From positions 682,001 through 746,000 of the forward strand of contig CALSFV010000249.1 in NCBI GenBank assembly GCA_943737045.1: a stretch of DNA of 64,000 bases, in the 5' to 3' direction. Shown here one piece after another: positions 35,532 to 47,800 of the stretch. The notes beneath the pieces were generated by a model that was given only the letters and a program-made list of their open reading frames with translations, did not search any database and was not told the origin of the DNA. Source of the DNA: Parapristionchus giblindavisi. Its lineage: Eukaryota; Nematoda; Chromadorea; Rhabditida; Diplogasteridae. How positions within the stretch are numbered: the first letter of the stretch is position 1; each line of letters opens with the position of its first letter. A program made the translations under genes and the position numbers.

Positions 35532-36383
35532 CAGTACAGCAGAATCCCGCCCTTGACATGGGATCCCCGGGTGTCCCGGGGTGTCCCCTTTGTCCTCTCG
35601 ATTTTTTTTTTACGCTATGAATAAGGAATAACAGCTCTTCAAATTGTTTGCACTATATTACTCTAGGTCTGACCGAATTTATCAAGAAAAGTTTGGATTT
35701 TTTTAATGCCCGTTTACTTATTCTGCTCCTCTTCAAATGCACACTCTCTCGTCTGCTCTAACCGACCTCGCAACAAAGTTCGCAACTTTGTTCGCATCTT
35801 TTGGTCGCAACTTTGTTCGCATCTTTTGTTAGAGAGAATTAGAGAGCGTGTATTTCGAGAGATTTAGAGAAAAAGATGCGAACAAAGTTGCGAACTTTGT
35901 TCGCAACTTTGTTCGCATCTTTTTTTGACAGATTGGACAGACCCCAGATACCCAAAAAGGGGCTTAAAGGGCGAATGTGGAACCTTTAATATAACTTTTT
36001 AGAAACCTTATTCGATGTAAATTTACGCTAGCATATCAAAATTAGAGAATTTTGTGGTAAGGTTAAATAGTTCCCTTGTAAGGAAAAGAAAAGCTGGAAC
36101 GAAGTCACTTTGCGATAGAATTCGTGAGCGACTTCTTCAATATTTTCGCGCGGCATTCGTCAAAAATTGGAAGAAATTAAATTTTTCAATATTTTTTCTC
36201 AGGCTACGTAATTTATAAAATTCCAATCTTTCCGTGATAAATTCAGTCAAACCTGGAGTAAAAGAATGCAAACAATTTGAAGAGCTGACATTCCTTATTC
36301 ACAGTGCAAAAAATCGAGGGGACTGAGAGGGCACCCCGGGACACCCGGGGATCCCATGTCAAGGGCGGCATTCTGCTGTACTG
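35532..36383. mobile_element. Long-TIR element with TA target duplication (Tc1/mariner-like ends)
   Basis: About 60-bp near-perfect inverted repeats starting CAGTACAGCAGAAT and containing CTTGACATGGGATCCCCGGG. The flanks are TA/TA. The interior (35750-35935) is a second, nested hairpin made of repeats of TCGCAACTTTGTTCGCATCT. No transposase frame. Confidence 0.85.
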
Positions 36384-36734
36384 TATACATTCATATTCAT
36401 TGTCGTGTCTTTTTTTGTCGCACGGCGCGAAGTAATAATACGTTGCGCGCAAATTCCCATATTTTTCATCTTCTATTATCAATCAATGTGAAAAAAAACA
36501 ATAGTTTATTTTTCATGCCAAATATACAAAACATTTGCTCATATAATCAATAAAACAGCGAAGATTTTCAGAGTTAACAACAAAAATAAAATAAAAATAG
36601 ATGCAATGGAATACAAAATAATGATCATATATGGTAAGAAATGGTTGGGTGTATGGAAGAGGCAGACTAAGAAATTGGTATAATCCAATATCTAATAAAC
36701 AGTAAAGTGAAGAGGGTATATTATTGATTTGCTA

Positions 36735-39700
36735 TTATAGATGAACTTGAGGGATTACTCGGATAATTTGAGCAGAAGCATTGTTTTGGACGTACTTGGG
36801 CGGGAAACATGGATCTTGATTATTCAAGGATACCTCCGAACTGAAAATTGTGTTTAAAAGGATAATTTTACATAGATATCATGTTTCAAAATTTTTTTAA
36901 AAAATAACCAACTTCACTGTTTTCTATATAATTTACGACCTTTTCTTCTTTCGAAATCTTCTCTTTCTGCGTTATTCTTTTCATTAATCCATCGCTCAAA
37001 TTTATCATCATCACTATAATATTTAGATATAGATCAAGTATTGATTTTTTATTAGATATAGATCAAATATCGATTAGATATAGATTTGTCTCGCCTTTGG
37101 CGTAGATAAAATAATATTATTATATCAATATATGCATATCATGCATTACCTTTCCTTTCTACTTTCATTTGTCTCCACAGATTGAATAGGCGAAGGAAGA
37201 GTAGTAGTCTGAACGAATTTAATTATCAATCAATCAATCAATCGACCAATCAATCGATCAATCAATCAATCAATCGATCAATCAATCAATCAATAATCGA
37301 TCAATCAATCAACCAATCAATCGATCAATCAATAAATCAATAATCGATCAATCAATCAATACGACATACAGCTAAAGAGATGAGTAATCTGCCATCGACA
37401 ATACCACATTGGAATAGATAAAAGTTATGCATGAATTCAATAACATTATCATCATTGGACATCTTAATTCAATCTATTACAAATAATAACAATAATATTA
37501 ACATATTTTTTTAAAATTAACATCATCTAATAATGTAATAATCATACCAAAGTATCCCTTAAAATTCTCCTCCAATGCATAATTTCATCACTTTCACATT
37601 CACATGTAAACTAAAAAAATATTAATAAAAACATTTAAAGATGTTAATAATAATATAATAATACCTCAATATAATTATCGAGAAGACGATACATATCATC
37701 GGAATGCAAATATTCTCCGAATTGATTTGCATTTTCACATAATTCACTAGAGATATAATCAGAATATAATGAATATTTTAAATTCATTGTTCAATCAATA
37801 AAAGGATTTGGTCGGCTGTGAGGACAATGATTTTAATTTATTTGACTTATAATAAACATTTTACTTCATTATATCAAGCCAAAATATGTAATTACTTACT
37901 TTTCACATAATTTGAAGAAATCAATCATATCCTTCATTCTCTCATCATCACTTTTTCCTATTATATCCGGATATTTCTAAAAGTGTAATTAATTAATTTA
38001 TTTATTGATTAATTAATTTTTAATTGTTTATTTATTTATTATCATCACAATTAGTGATTCTATTCATGATTGCAAACCTCATCATATCTATTTCCGTAAT
38101 GAAGTTCATGCGTATTTCCTCTATTGATTGGTTGTGGCTTCGATACAGTATCCCGGGATGGCGTAGGATTGGACAAAGGTGGATATTGATTCGCATTATA
38201 TTGATTATTCATGGTATCAACATCATGATCTTTCCTATTTTCATTGTCAAATATGGGGTCATAATAGTCATAGTCAGAGTCATCCGAATGCTCCTCCTTT
38301 ATCCCTCCTCTTTGACCGACTACGGTGAGACCAGCAGGAACGAATACATGACCATGCTCCTTCAATCAATCAATAAATAAAGCAATCGATCGATCGATCA
38401 AGCAACCAATGAATCTTAAAGGGGCTGACACCTTTGTCAACGGTCTCTTCAAAGCTCTACGCTCTCTCGTTGTTAGAGAACAGAGAAATAGTGGGCGCGA
38501 TGAAGAGACCATTGAGAGAGGTTACGCTCCCTTTAATTTAATATATCAACTTTTTTTTAAATAAATCAATATATCAATGAACTACATTCTAGATTTTTAA
38601 ATAAATGAGTAAATATGTCTGGACAACCTTTTTCTTCTTGTGTTTAGGCTTTTCAGCTGTAGCAACTTCTTTTACAGTATACTTATTCATAATAGCATCT
38701 TCAGTTTTCTCCAGTGGAAGAGCTATAACGGATCTAATTCGTCAATATAAAATAAAAATTAATAAAAATTAACAAAAAAAATATATTCTGATGTATTCTT
38801 TTACCGATAAGATCAGCAGGAAGAAGCTTAGGGAATGTTCTCTTAGTAATATTTTTAGATTGTTCAGAGAGACTAGGAGCAGTATTATCTTCAGCAATCT
38901 TCTTCTCTTCATCTTCATCTTCATTACGATTATAATCTATAAATTACATTCATATTATTAATAGATGTACGAGAGTGTAGGTTTTTTTTAAATATAAATT
39001 TTTAAATAAATAAGCTGCAACAAACAAATGAACAATAAATGAATGCCCAGGTATCTTTGGCTCAAGTCGTACACCATCTACAGGGTGATCAAGAATTGCG
39101 AAGACTTTTAATTTCCCCATTATTTCATGTGTAGTTCATCAATCAAGTTCAGTGGCCGTATGCAAGAACAACGGGAAAATGTGACGTCATTAGCGTAGGC
39201 GGAGGATTCTTGGAAAACGCCTCCGCCTACGCTAATGACGTCACATTTTCCCGGAAAATGGTTCTTGCATACGGCCACAGATGGTAATATTTGTAGAGGA
39301 ACACCACCCCCCCCCCCCCCCGCCGCCGCGTACGCCGCCAGTCAAAATACAAATGAATGAATGAATAGGTAGACCAACCTTTCTTATATTTATCCTTCTT
39401 AATATCAATTTTCTTCTTGATAGGCTCTTTCTTCTTATCTTTCACCTTCTCTTTGATTTCTTCTCTTTTCTTCTCCACACATCTCAGCCACTACAAAATT
39501 GCATCGTATCCATATCACTTTTAAGCAATTCACATAATGATTGTCTGTCATTTTACTCGTGACAGGCGGGATTTGTCTGTCATTGCACTCGTGATAAATG
39601 GGCTTTGTCTGTCATTATACTTGCGACAAGCGGGACATATCATATCGGCAATCAATATACATATCATACCGATGAGAATTCCTTTCCATATCCCGCTTCT

Positions 39701-42179
39701 CTATGATTGATCTCTTTTACTTCATATCCACAACCGTCAGTAGGGCATACACATGACTAAATACAGTACATTTAATCGATTGAATCAATCATTATATCAA
39801 ACAATCAATCAATAAATCAATCATTCAATCAATACCTTCAATTCCTTCTTCTTTCTACTACCAAGTGCTTTTTCAAAACAAGTGGGATGAAGAACTAATG
39901 TGCATCCATCACAGCAGGTGACCTTGTAATGAATGAATCAATAAATCTCAATCAAGAACAAAAATCAATAATTCAGTTGAAATATCCAAGTGTTTGAATT
40001 CTTGGATCATCACGCATAATTTGTGATCTTGTATGGAATGCGAGCTTCCAGACATGATCACGGAAGAACCAAGATCTTGCAGATCAGATTAAAACAAATA
40101 TTTAAGGATTATTGAATCAATAATCAATAAATCGATCTTTAATTCAATCAATAAATCAATAATTCGGTCGATATTATACAAATAGTTACTTTGAATGCAG
40201 CCGAATGATCGGTATCAATATCAGAAGAACTTTCAATACACTTTGTACACTTGATAATTTCCGACTTCCTTACTTCTTTCACCTTAATCAATATTCAAAT
40301 TAATCAATATTGAAATTAGTATATTCAACATTACCTTCGATACCTCTTCTGCCTTCTCTTCAACTATTGCAACCACTTGCTTAGAAGCTTGCCTATAATT
40401 TATTGAAAACATTAACATATTCTCATGCGAGAAGCAAACAATCAACAAAACAACAAATTAGTCTCACGTTGGTTTAGCCTCCGAAACTTTATCAGCTGGT
40501 TGTTCATCAACTGATGGGTTCTCACATGGTGATGGTCTGAAAACTCAAACAATGTTAAAGGGTGCGTTACCTCACTCAATGGTCTCTTCATTAAGCACAC
40601 TATTTTTCTGTTCTCTAACAACGATAGAGCATTGCGCGTCGAAGAGACCATTGAGTGAGGTTACGCTCCCTTTAAATCGACATCCCAGGCTAATTTGAAG
40701 CTCTCCGTTCTGCCCACACTCTCCCGCTTTCTTTGACTACGAGAGAGTATTGCCAATGCGGAGAGTAAAATTAGCTCGGGTGTGCCTTTAAGCAGCTCAA
40801 CTGTCAAGTAGCATTGGTTTTAAACTAGTAATCGAAGTAGTAGAAACACAAAACTGAACAACAAAATAAACTCACGTTGGTTTAGCTTCTGCAGCTACCT
40901 GTTCATCAATTGTGGGAGGGACAGTAGGGATCGACGGTCTGAACGATCAAATATTGGTGATAACATCAACTTTCAACGAATCTTTCCGCTCTAATCACAC
41001 TCTTTCGCTTTCTTTGTCTACGAGATAGCGTTATCAAAGCGGAGAGTGAAATCAGCTCGAGTGCGCCTTTAATCGTTTTTTTTTTAAACTTTCTGAAACA
41101 TCTTTATGATGTAAGATAAATAAATAAAATATCCTCCTTTACTTTGAGAACTAATAAATGAATATGTATAATGCATACTTGCTGGCCTTCGTACTTTCTG
41201 GCTTCACTTTGTTAAAGAATCCTCTGCGCAAACCAGGAACTGAAACTTGAATCGATATTCTTATAATGAATCGATATTCTAATATGCTATATCGATATGT
41301 AACTTTTAAGATTAATAAAGTGAGATACGGTTATAGTACGCAAAATACCGTAATCGTTTTGGCATTTTGCCAAGTTTTCCATGACCGCTGTTCATGTGTT
41401 GAAGGAACGCTGTGAATCACACATTTACATACCCTCACAAGGTGAGGATCGACCTACTCTATAGAGCTCATTTTCAGCATCTACCCAATATATAAGTGTC
41501 CTTTTTAATCTAAAAATTACAATTTAAGCGAAAAAAATACAAAACGACCCACTACTCTGGTAATTTCTCCCCGCGGGGCACCCTGTCTAAGCACGCCACC
41601 CCGCGGGGCACCCTGCGTTTAGTTTCCCCGCAGGGCACCCTGTTGCTCACCCTGCGGGGCACCCTGTCTAAACAATCCGCCCCGCAGGGCACCCTGTCTT
41701 TAGCCACCCCGCGGGGCACCCTGTCGAACTATGAAGTCACCCCGCAGGGCACCCTGTCAAAATCAAAGAGACCTCAAGCCACCCCGCAGGGCACCCTGTC
41801 AACTCAAATAGAAAGTAAGCCACCCCGCGGGGCACCCTGTCGAAGAGAAACTTCCCCGCGGGGCACCCTGTCATTTTCAGAGACTCAACAAGCTGCCCCG
41901 CAGGGTGCCCTGCAGCTGGCCCCGCAGGGTGCCCTGCAACTGGCCCCGCAGGGTGCCCGGCAGAGTGCCCCGCGGGGCGAGTGACAGGGTGCCCCGCGGG
42001 GAGAAATTTCCAGAGTATATAAAAATAAAACGGTGAGGGTGTCGAAATTGTATGCTGCGAATGCTACCTTTTTGTACTGATTTCTTCTGAGGAACAGCAT
42101 TAACAAAATCAAGGAAGTTCAGATTTTCATCCTGATAACAATCTTCGCATGGGCACGAATCAGCTCTACGAGCCGACAT
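36735..42179 (-). CDS. Unrecognised Cys/His-rich acidic protein, tandem copy A
   Basis: Nineteen exons on the - strand (608 residues): 42068-42179, 41179-41239, 40876-40938, 40468-40536, 40335-40392, 40190-40282, 39836-39922, 39670-39756, 39379-39490, 38805-38936, 38628-38722, 38078-38359, 37900-37976, 37665-37746, 37548-37610, 37370-37462, 37150-37208, 36918-37013, 36735-36840. All phases agree. I do not recognise the family. The N-terminus has CPCEDC (residues 9-14). A probable zinc module has C133/C136, C155-C156-x2-C159, H164/C167, C183/C185/C190 and H199. A Lys/Glu-rich helix follows (about 215-247), then an acidic linker and a disordered 94-residue exon. A C-terminal part (420-530) contains DMYRLLDNYIE and FTCECES. 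The pattern could be a cross-brace zinc finger, perhaps ubiquitin- or chromatin-related, but this is a guess. Exons 3 and 4 are duplicates of each other. Copy B lies directly upstream. Confidence 0.8.
37216..37362. repeat. (AATC)n / AATCGATC simple repeat
   Basis: About 145 bp of AATCAATCAATCGATC units in an intron of copy A. The same repeat occurs in shorter form at the matching place of copy B (43560-43620). Confidence 0.9.
38417..38541. mobile_element. Hairpin MITE (AAAGGGGCTGACACC...GGTTACGCTCCCTTT)
   Basis: Same loop CTCTCGTTGTTAGAGAACAG as at 27965-28088 and 31016-31366. Intron of copy A. A further copy is at 40556-40678 in another intron. Confidence 0.75.
39180..39285. mobile_element. 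TGACGTCA-type palindromic MITE
   Basis: GTATGCAAGAACAACGGGAA then ATGTGACGTCATTAGCG is mirrored by CGCTAATGACGTCACAT and CGGAAAATGGTTCTTGCATAC. Intron of copy A. It is diverged from the 34863 copy outside the TGACGTCA cores. Confidence 0.8.
40690..41072. mobile_element. Two hairpin MITEs (CTCTCCGC family) flanking exon 3 of copy A
   Basis: AGCTCTCCGTTCTGCCCACA to GCCAATGCGGAGAGT (about 40690-40795) and TCTTTCCGCTCTAATCACAC to TATCAAAGCGGAGAGTG (about 40975-41072). Both have the loop TTTGNCTACGAGA. They are the same family as 4205-4288. Confidence 0.65.
41427..42055. mobile_element. Short IR element (CCCTCACAAGGTGAGG) interrupted by a GC-rich element
   Basis: Left half 41427-41554 (ATACCCTCACAAGGTGAGG... 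CGACCCACTA) and right half 42016-42055 (TATATAAAAATAAAACGGTGAGGG) belong to the family at 3820-4045 and are separated by the insertion at 41555-42015. Confidence 0.7.
41555..42015. mobile_element. GC-rich element of CCCCGCGGGGCACCCTG repeats, TA duplication
   Basis: 33-bp inverted ends with one mismatch, starting CTCTGG(T/A)AATTTCTCCCC. The interior holds over a dozen copies of CCCCGC(G/A)GGGCACCCTGTC in alternating orientation, separated by short AT-rich linkers. TA flanks both ends. Its GC content is far above the surrounding DNA. Intron 1 of copy A. Confidence 0.85.
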
Positions 42180-43282
42180 CTCAATCAATCAATAAAACGA
42201 TAAATATCAATCGATAAATTTGATGATATAGAAGAAAAAACGGAGAAAATACATTAGCAAAATATTACAGAATACATCACTAACTGAGAAATAATCATTT
42301 ACTATCGGATTAATTGTTATTTATGAAAAACAGAACAGAGAAAGTAAAATACACTATACATATATGAAGCGCATGAATTGCCAATTCGGAAAGTAAAATT
42401 AGCTTGGGGTGCGCCTTTTAAAGCGTACTCTTGTTAAAAATGAAGCACAATGGTTATCGTGTTTGTTACCGGCCTCACCTTCTTTCCAAGGCGAAGAGTG
42501 CATAAAAAGTCGCGTGATTCGATTCGCAATTTCGAAATCGGCAGTTCTACATCTCCTGTGTTAGATCCAAGGAGGGTCTCACTGTACAGTCGACATAAGA
42601 TAAGGAGTGAGGAGCGAAGATCAATCGGGGAATTATGGGATCGATATACTCGTCGAAACTATTGTCCAGAACTTTGATTTTTGATCTTTTAAACTCTGAA
42701 CTTTGATCTTTGATGAAAAAATGCACTTGTGAAAAAATAGAATTCTCCTTCATTTACTTATCATCTTCTATCATCAATGTGCAGGAAACAACATGATGTA
42801 TTTTCTAAAAAAATCTTATTTATACCAAACAAACAATAACATATACAACAGTATCAAGTAACAGTGGCAAAAAAAAAACATTTCTAAACGGATACTTTGG
42901 AATGAATTATTATGATTTATTTTTTATTTGTTCATTTATTTTTTGATAGTAATATATGGTACGAAAACGATAAGTACATGAGGAAGGGGTAAGAAATTTA
43001 CAAAAATACAGTATATCTTGTCAACGGTAAAGAGAGGAGTGGATGGTATTGATTGGATAGATGAACATAACAAATTATTCCCAGATAGTAACAGACATAT
43101 CGAATATTGATAAATGAAAAATCAATCGATAATGAATAAAAAAATCAATAACAATCGTATATTTTACATACAAGGGAGGTGAACAGGGAGCTAGATCCTA
43201 GAGCGGGCATCCGAACTGAAAATTGTAAAGAAGGGTTAATTTACAGGGGTCGTTTCAAAAAAATCAAATTTTACCTGAGTCA
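42180..43282. other. Region between copies A and B
   Basis: Upstream region of copy A and downstream region of copy B. The block GAAGCACAATGGTTATCGTG...ACCGGCCTCACCTTCTTTCC (about 42440-42500) recurs upstream of copy B at about 48521-48590, so the duplication included the promoter region. A fragment of the TGTAAAAT MITE family is at 43185-43300. Confidence 0.65.
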
Positions 43283-44776
43283 TTATTTTCCACCCAATTT
43301 TCGAATATTTCTTCTCTCTATATCTTCTCTTTCTGCCTTCTTCTTTTCATTAATCCAACGTTCAAATTCATCCACACTATAATATTGATTAGTCATAGAT
43401 CAAGTATTGATTAGATTTAACGCGTATCGGGCGCAGATAAATTATTAGTATAAGTAATCAACATATTCATATCATGTCTCACCTCTCCTGTCTCGGTTCA
43501 TCTGTCTTTATAGATGGAATGGACGTAGGAAGAGAAGTAGTCTGAATGAACACCGTTATCGATCAATCAATAATCAATCAATCAATCGATCAATCAATAA
43601 ATTAATCAATGAATAAGACATACAGCTAAAGAGATGATTAATCTGCGATCAACAATACAACACTGGAATAGAGAAAAGTTATGCATGAATTTAATAATAT
43701 CAGTATCATTATTGGACATCTTAAATGAATTAATTAATTACAAATATTATACAATAATGTAATAATCATACCAAAGTATCCTTTAAAATTCTTCTCCAAT
43801 CTTTTATTTCATTACTTTCACATTCACATGTAAACTGAAAAGTAGTAATGTTTCTTTAAAGTTTGCGAAGTAAATTGTAATGTGGTGTTACATTTTCAAA
43901 ACGTCTCCGTCAACTTGAAATTTGAAGTGTTTTCGGTCTCGAGTGGAAAACCCTGATGGATCATGAAATTACTGTAAAAGGTTACGGTAGTCAGCCATTA
44001 TTGATCCATGGTTACGGTAACTTCTTACCGTATCCCAATTGACAATAAGGGTTTTCCGCTTGGGACCCAAAATACTTCAAAATCAAAGTTGACGTTGACG
44101 TTTCCGAATGTAACACTATTTCGAAGGACGGCGTGCGCCCGTTTTGAAAATGTAACACCACATAAGAAGCCTCCGGAAATTTTTCCCCGCAGTGTGCCCC
44201 CCTCCGGTATTTTTTTACACGCGGGGCACACCGTTCAATCCCGTGGTGTACGCCGTAGGGTACACCGCGGGACAGAACTCTTGAACGACGGTGTACCCCG
44301 CGAGCTGCGGCTTTCGACGGGGTGCCCCGCGAGATTTGACGCCCACCGCGCGAGGCACACCGTCTCTTCCACGCCGTGGTGCTCCTCGCGGTTTACCCCG
44401 CGAGATTTGGCCTCTCCACGGTGTGCCCCACGAGCAAAAAATACCGGAGCCGCGGGGCAGCTTGTTTTCGTACTGCAAGCCACCCCGCGGGGCGCCCTGC
44501 GGGGAAATTTCCAGATACGACAAATAAATAAAAAATATAATAATACCTGAATATAATTATCGAGAAGACGATACATATCATGGGAAGACCAATACGATTC
44601 TTCGAATTGAGTTGTGTTTTCGCAAAGTTCGCTGTAGATGGAGAGATAATCATATGTAAGATAATGATTGTTACGTACTTCTCACACGATTTGAAGTAAC
44701 CAATCATATCCTTCATTTTATCATCATCACTTTTTGCTATTATATCTGGATATTCCTAAAAGAGTAATAGTAAAAT

Positions 44777-44810
<34 letters not shown>

Positions 44811-47800
44811 ATTAGTCCTTTCATATAATTACATACCTCATCATATCTATTTAGTATTCTAGCATCCGTTCTGAAATAGAATAGTACGATGACAATCAAT
44901 CGATAAGTCAACCTACCGTATATCAAGTAATGAAACAATTTGGGACTTATTTCCTGCATTGATTGGTAGTGGACTGGATACAGTATCCCGAATTGGAGTA
45001 GTATTGATTACAGATTGATCATATGTAGTATATTGATCGTTATTATTATTCATTCTTGCATATCTATCATCAATAGATACTCCATTATCATTCCTCTCTT
45101 CATATTCATATTTATTGTTATTCTCTACCAGTTGGGTGGATACGGGAGACCCGAATCCTCCTCTATAATACGGCTGGTTACCCAACTCTTCCTTCTTCCC
45201 TCCTCTTGGTCCTAGTACGGTAACGCCGGGAATGAAAACAAGCCCGCGATCCTTCAATCAATCAATCAATAAATAAATCAATAAAATAAATAAATAAATA
45301 AATCAATCAATCAATCGATCAATAAATAAATAAATCTTTCAACAAATAAGAACAACCTTTCTCTTCTTATGTCGCATGCTTCCAGGAGTATTAACTTCTC
45401 TTACAGTATACTTATTCATGATAGCATCTTCAGTTTTCTCGAGTGGAAGAGCTGTAACGGACACATCAATATAAAAAATAATAAAAAAACCTAATAAAAA
45501 TATAAATAAAGTAAGAATATATTACCGATAAGATCAACAGAAAGAGGTTTAATCAATCTTCTTGTGGTATCATTAGTAGATTCGCTTGAAGGAGCAAGCG
45601 AAATAACACATTCATTTGCATTCTCATCAACAATCTTCTTCTCATCATCTTCATCTTCATCACGATTATCATCTACAGACAGCAAATGAAAGAGTGAATG
45701 AATGAAGGAATAGATACATACGTGGGCGGCATTATCGCTAGCGGGAAGACCCACACGATTCAGCTAAAGTTTACTTTAAAATGACAACTATTCAACCAAA
45801 ATTCATTCAAAAATGCATGTTTTGTGCACCATCCACCCTATTGAATTTCCAGCGACAAAGCTTGCCCACGTATGAATAGACATACCAACCTTTCTTATAC
45901 TTTCTATCTTTCTTATCCTTCTTAATAATCGAATCTTTCCTCTTACAATTAACAGACTCTTTCTTCTTGTCTTTTGCCTTCTCTTGCACTATATTCTTCT
46001 CATTCTTCTCAGCGTATCGATACCACTGCAACATCTCATCATATCATATCACTCATAAACACTCAGTATATCGTCTGGTGTTTTAAAACGTAAGTCTACT
46101 TGAAATATCTCATCAACTTCAAGTGAAAGAAAATTTGACGAAATGCATTACATAGGTCGAAAAGTATGTTACAAAGCACCAAGCCTGACCGCATTTTGAG
46201 CCAAATTTCCAAAAAAATCGTAAAACCTGACCGCATTTTAAGCCAAAATTTCACAAAAATCGAAAAACCTGGCCGCATTTTGAGCCAAATTTGCCAAAAG
46301 TCTAAAAACCTGACCGCATTTTGTAAACCGATAACCTAGCTATTCGACCTATGATGCATTACAGTATTAGCAGTCTTACGTCTAACTTACAGTAGACTTA
46401 AAAGCCTAGTGCGGGTGAAAATGATAAGTACACTAAGTTTTGAAATACCAGAGCCGTACCATTGAGAATTCCTTTCCATATCCTGCGTCTCTATGGGTGA
46501 TCTCCTTTACTTCAAATCCACAACCGTCCGTTGGGCATTGACACGACTAAATACAGTACATTCAATCGATTGGATCAATCAATAAATCAGACAATAAATC
46601 AATAAACCTGGCCATAAATCAATCAATACCTTCAACTCCTTCTTCTTTCTACTACCGAGTGCTCTTTCAAAACAAGTGGGATGAAGAAATAATGTGCATC
46701 CATCACAGCAGGTAACCTTGAAAAAAATCAATCAATAATTGAATCATTCAATCGTCAACTCAATCAATAAATCAATAATTCGGTCGATATTATACAAATA
46801 GTTACTTTGAATGCAGCCGAATGATCGGTATCAATATCAGAAGAACTTTCAATACACTTTGTACACTTGATAATTTCCGACTTTCTCACTTCTTTTGCCT
46901 TAATTAATTAATATATTTAAATTAATCAATATTTGCATATTCAAGCTTACCTCTTCCACCTTCTCTTCAACTACTTGAACTACATTCTTAGAATCATTTG
47001 GAGTTTGTCTATAATTTAGTGGATACATTTGCATATAAAGAAACACCCCGAGCCAATTTGATGCTCTCCGCTCTGACAACACTCTCGCTTCGTTTGTCAA
47101 CGAGAGAGTGTTGCAAGAGCAAAGTCAAGCGAGAAACACACAACAAAACAATAGATTAAACTAACGTTGGTGTAGTTTGCACGGCTTTGTCGACTCGCTG
47201 TGCATCAAGTGTGCGAGGGACAATAGGGATCACGGGTGGAGATGGTCTGAACAATCAAATATGGTTAATCATATCAGCTTACTTTAGTTCAACTAATATT
47301 AGTTTTCAACTAGTAGAAACACCATAATTTATATTGAACATCTAGTAATAATACTAATTTAATTAGTTTTCAACTAGTAGTTCAACTACTATTTTTCCAA
47401 AGTTCAAAGACAATATATCTCGAAGAGCTACTATTGCTTATACCCCTTTGCTGTGAAATCAAATAAATGGATAAATAATGCATACTTGTCGATCTTGTTC
47501 ACGTTCTTTACGAATCCTCTTCTCAAACCAGGAGATGAACCTTTAATGAATCGATATTCAAATGTGTTCATCGCGATATATAATGTATCGTAATCTGGAT
47601 ACAGTTTTTAGAGAACGGTCATGGTAAAAGTACAGCGGAAATGAGAGATTACGCAAAAGTGAGAGCTCGGACGGTTAAACTACACCGTGGTGCACAATGC
47701 CGTAATTGTTCTGGCATTTTCCAAGTTTTCAATGACCGCTCTCCATGTATTGGAGAAACAATGGCCACTTCTGTTTCTGGCCAGCCGCATCACAATAGAA

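Noticed and set aside
41643..41984. 113-residue + frame with repeated PQGTLS motif
   Set aside because: It is the translation of the CCCCGCGGGGCACCCTG repeats inside a TIR element in an intron.
44008..44550. 180-residue + frame, the longest in its area
   Set aside because: It runs across two different transposable elements and their boundary, in an intron of copy B; no domain.
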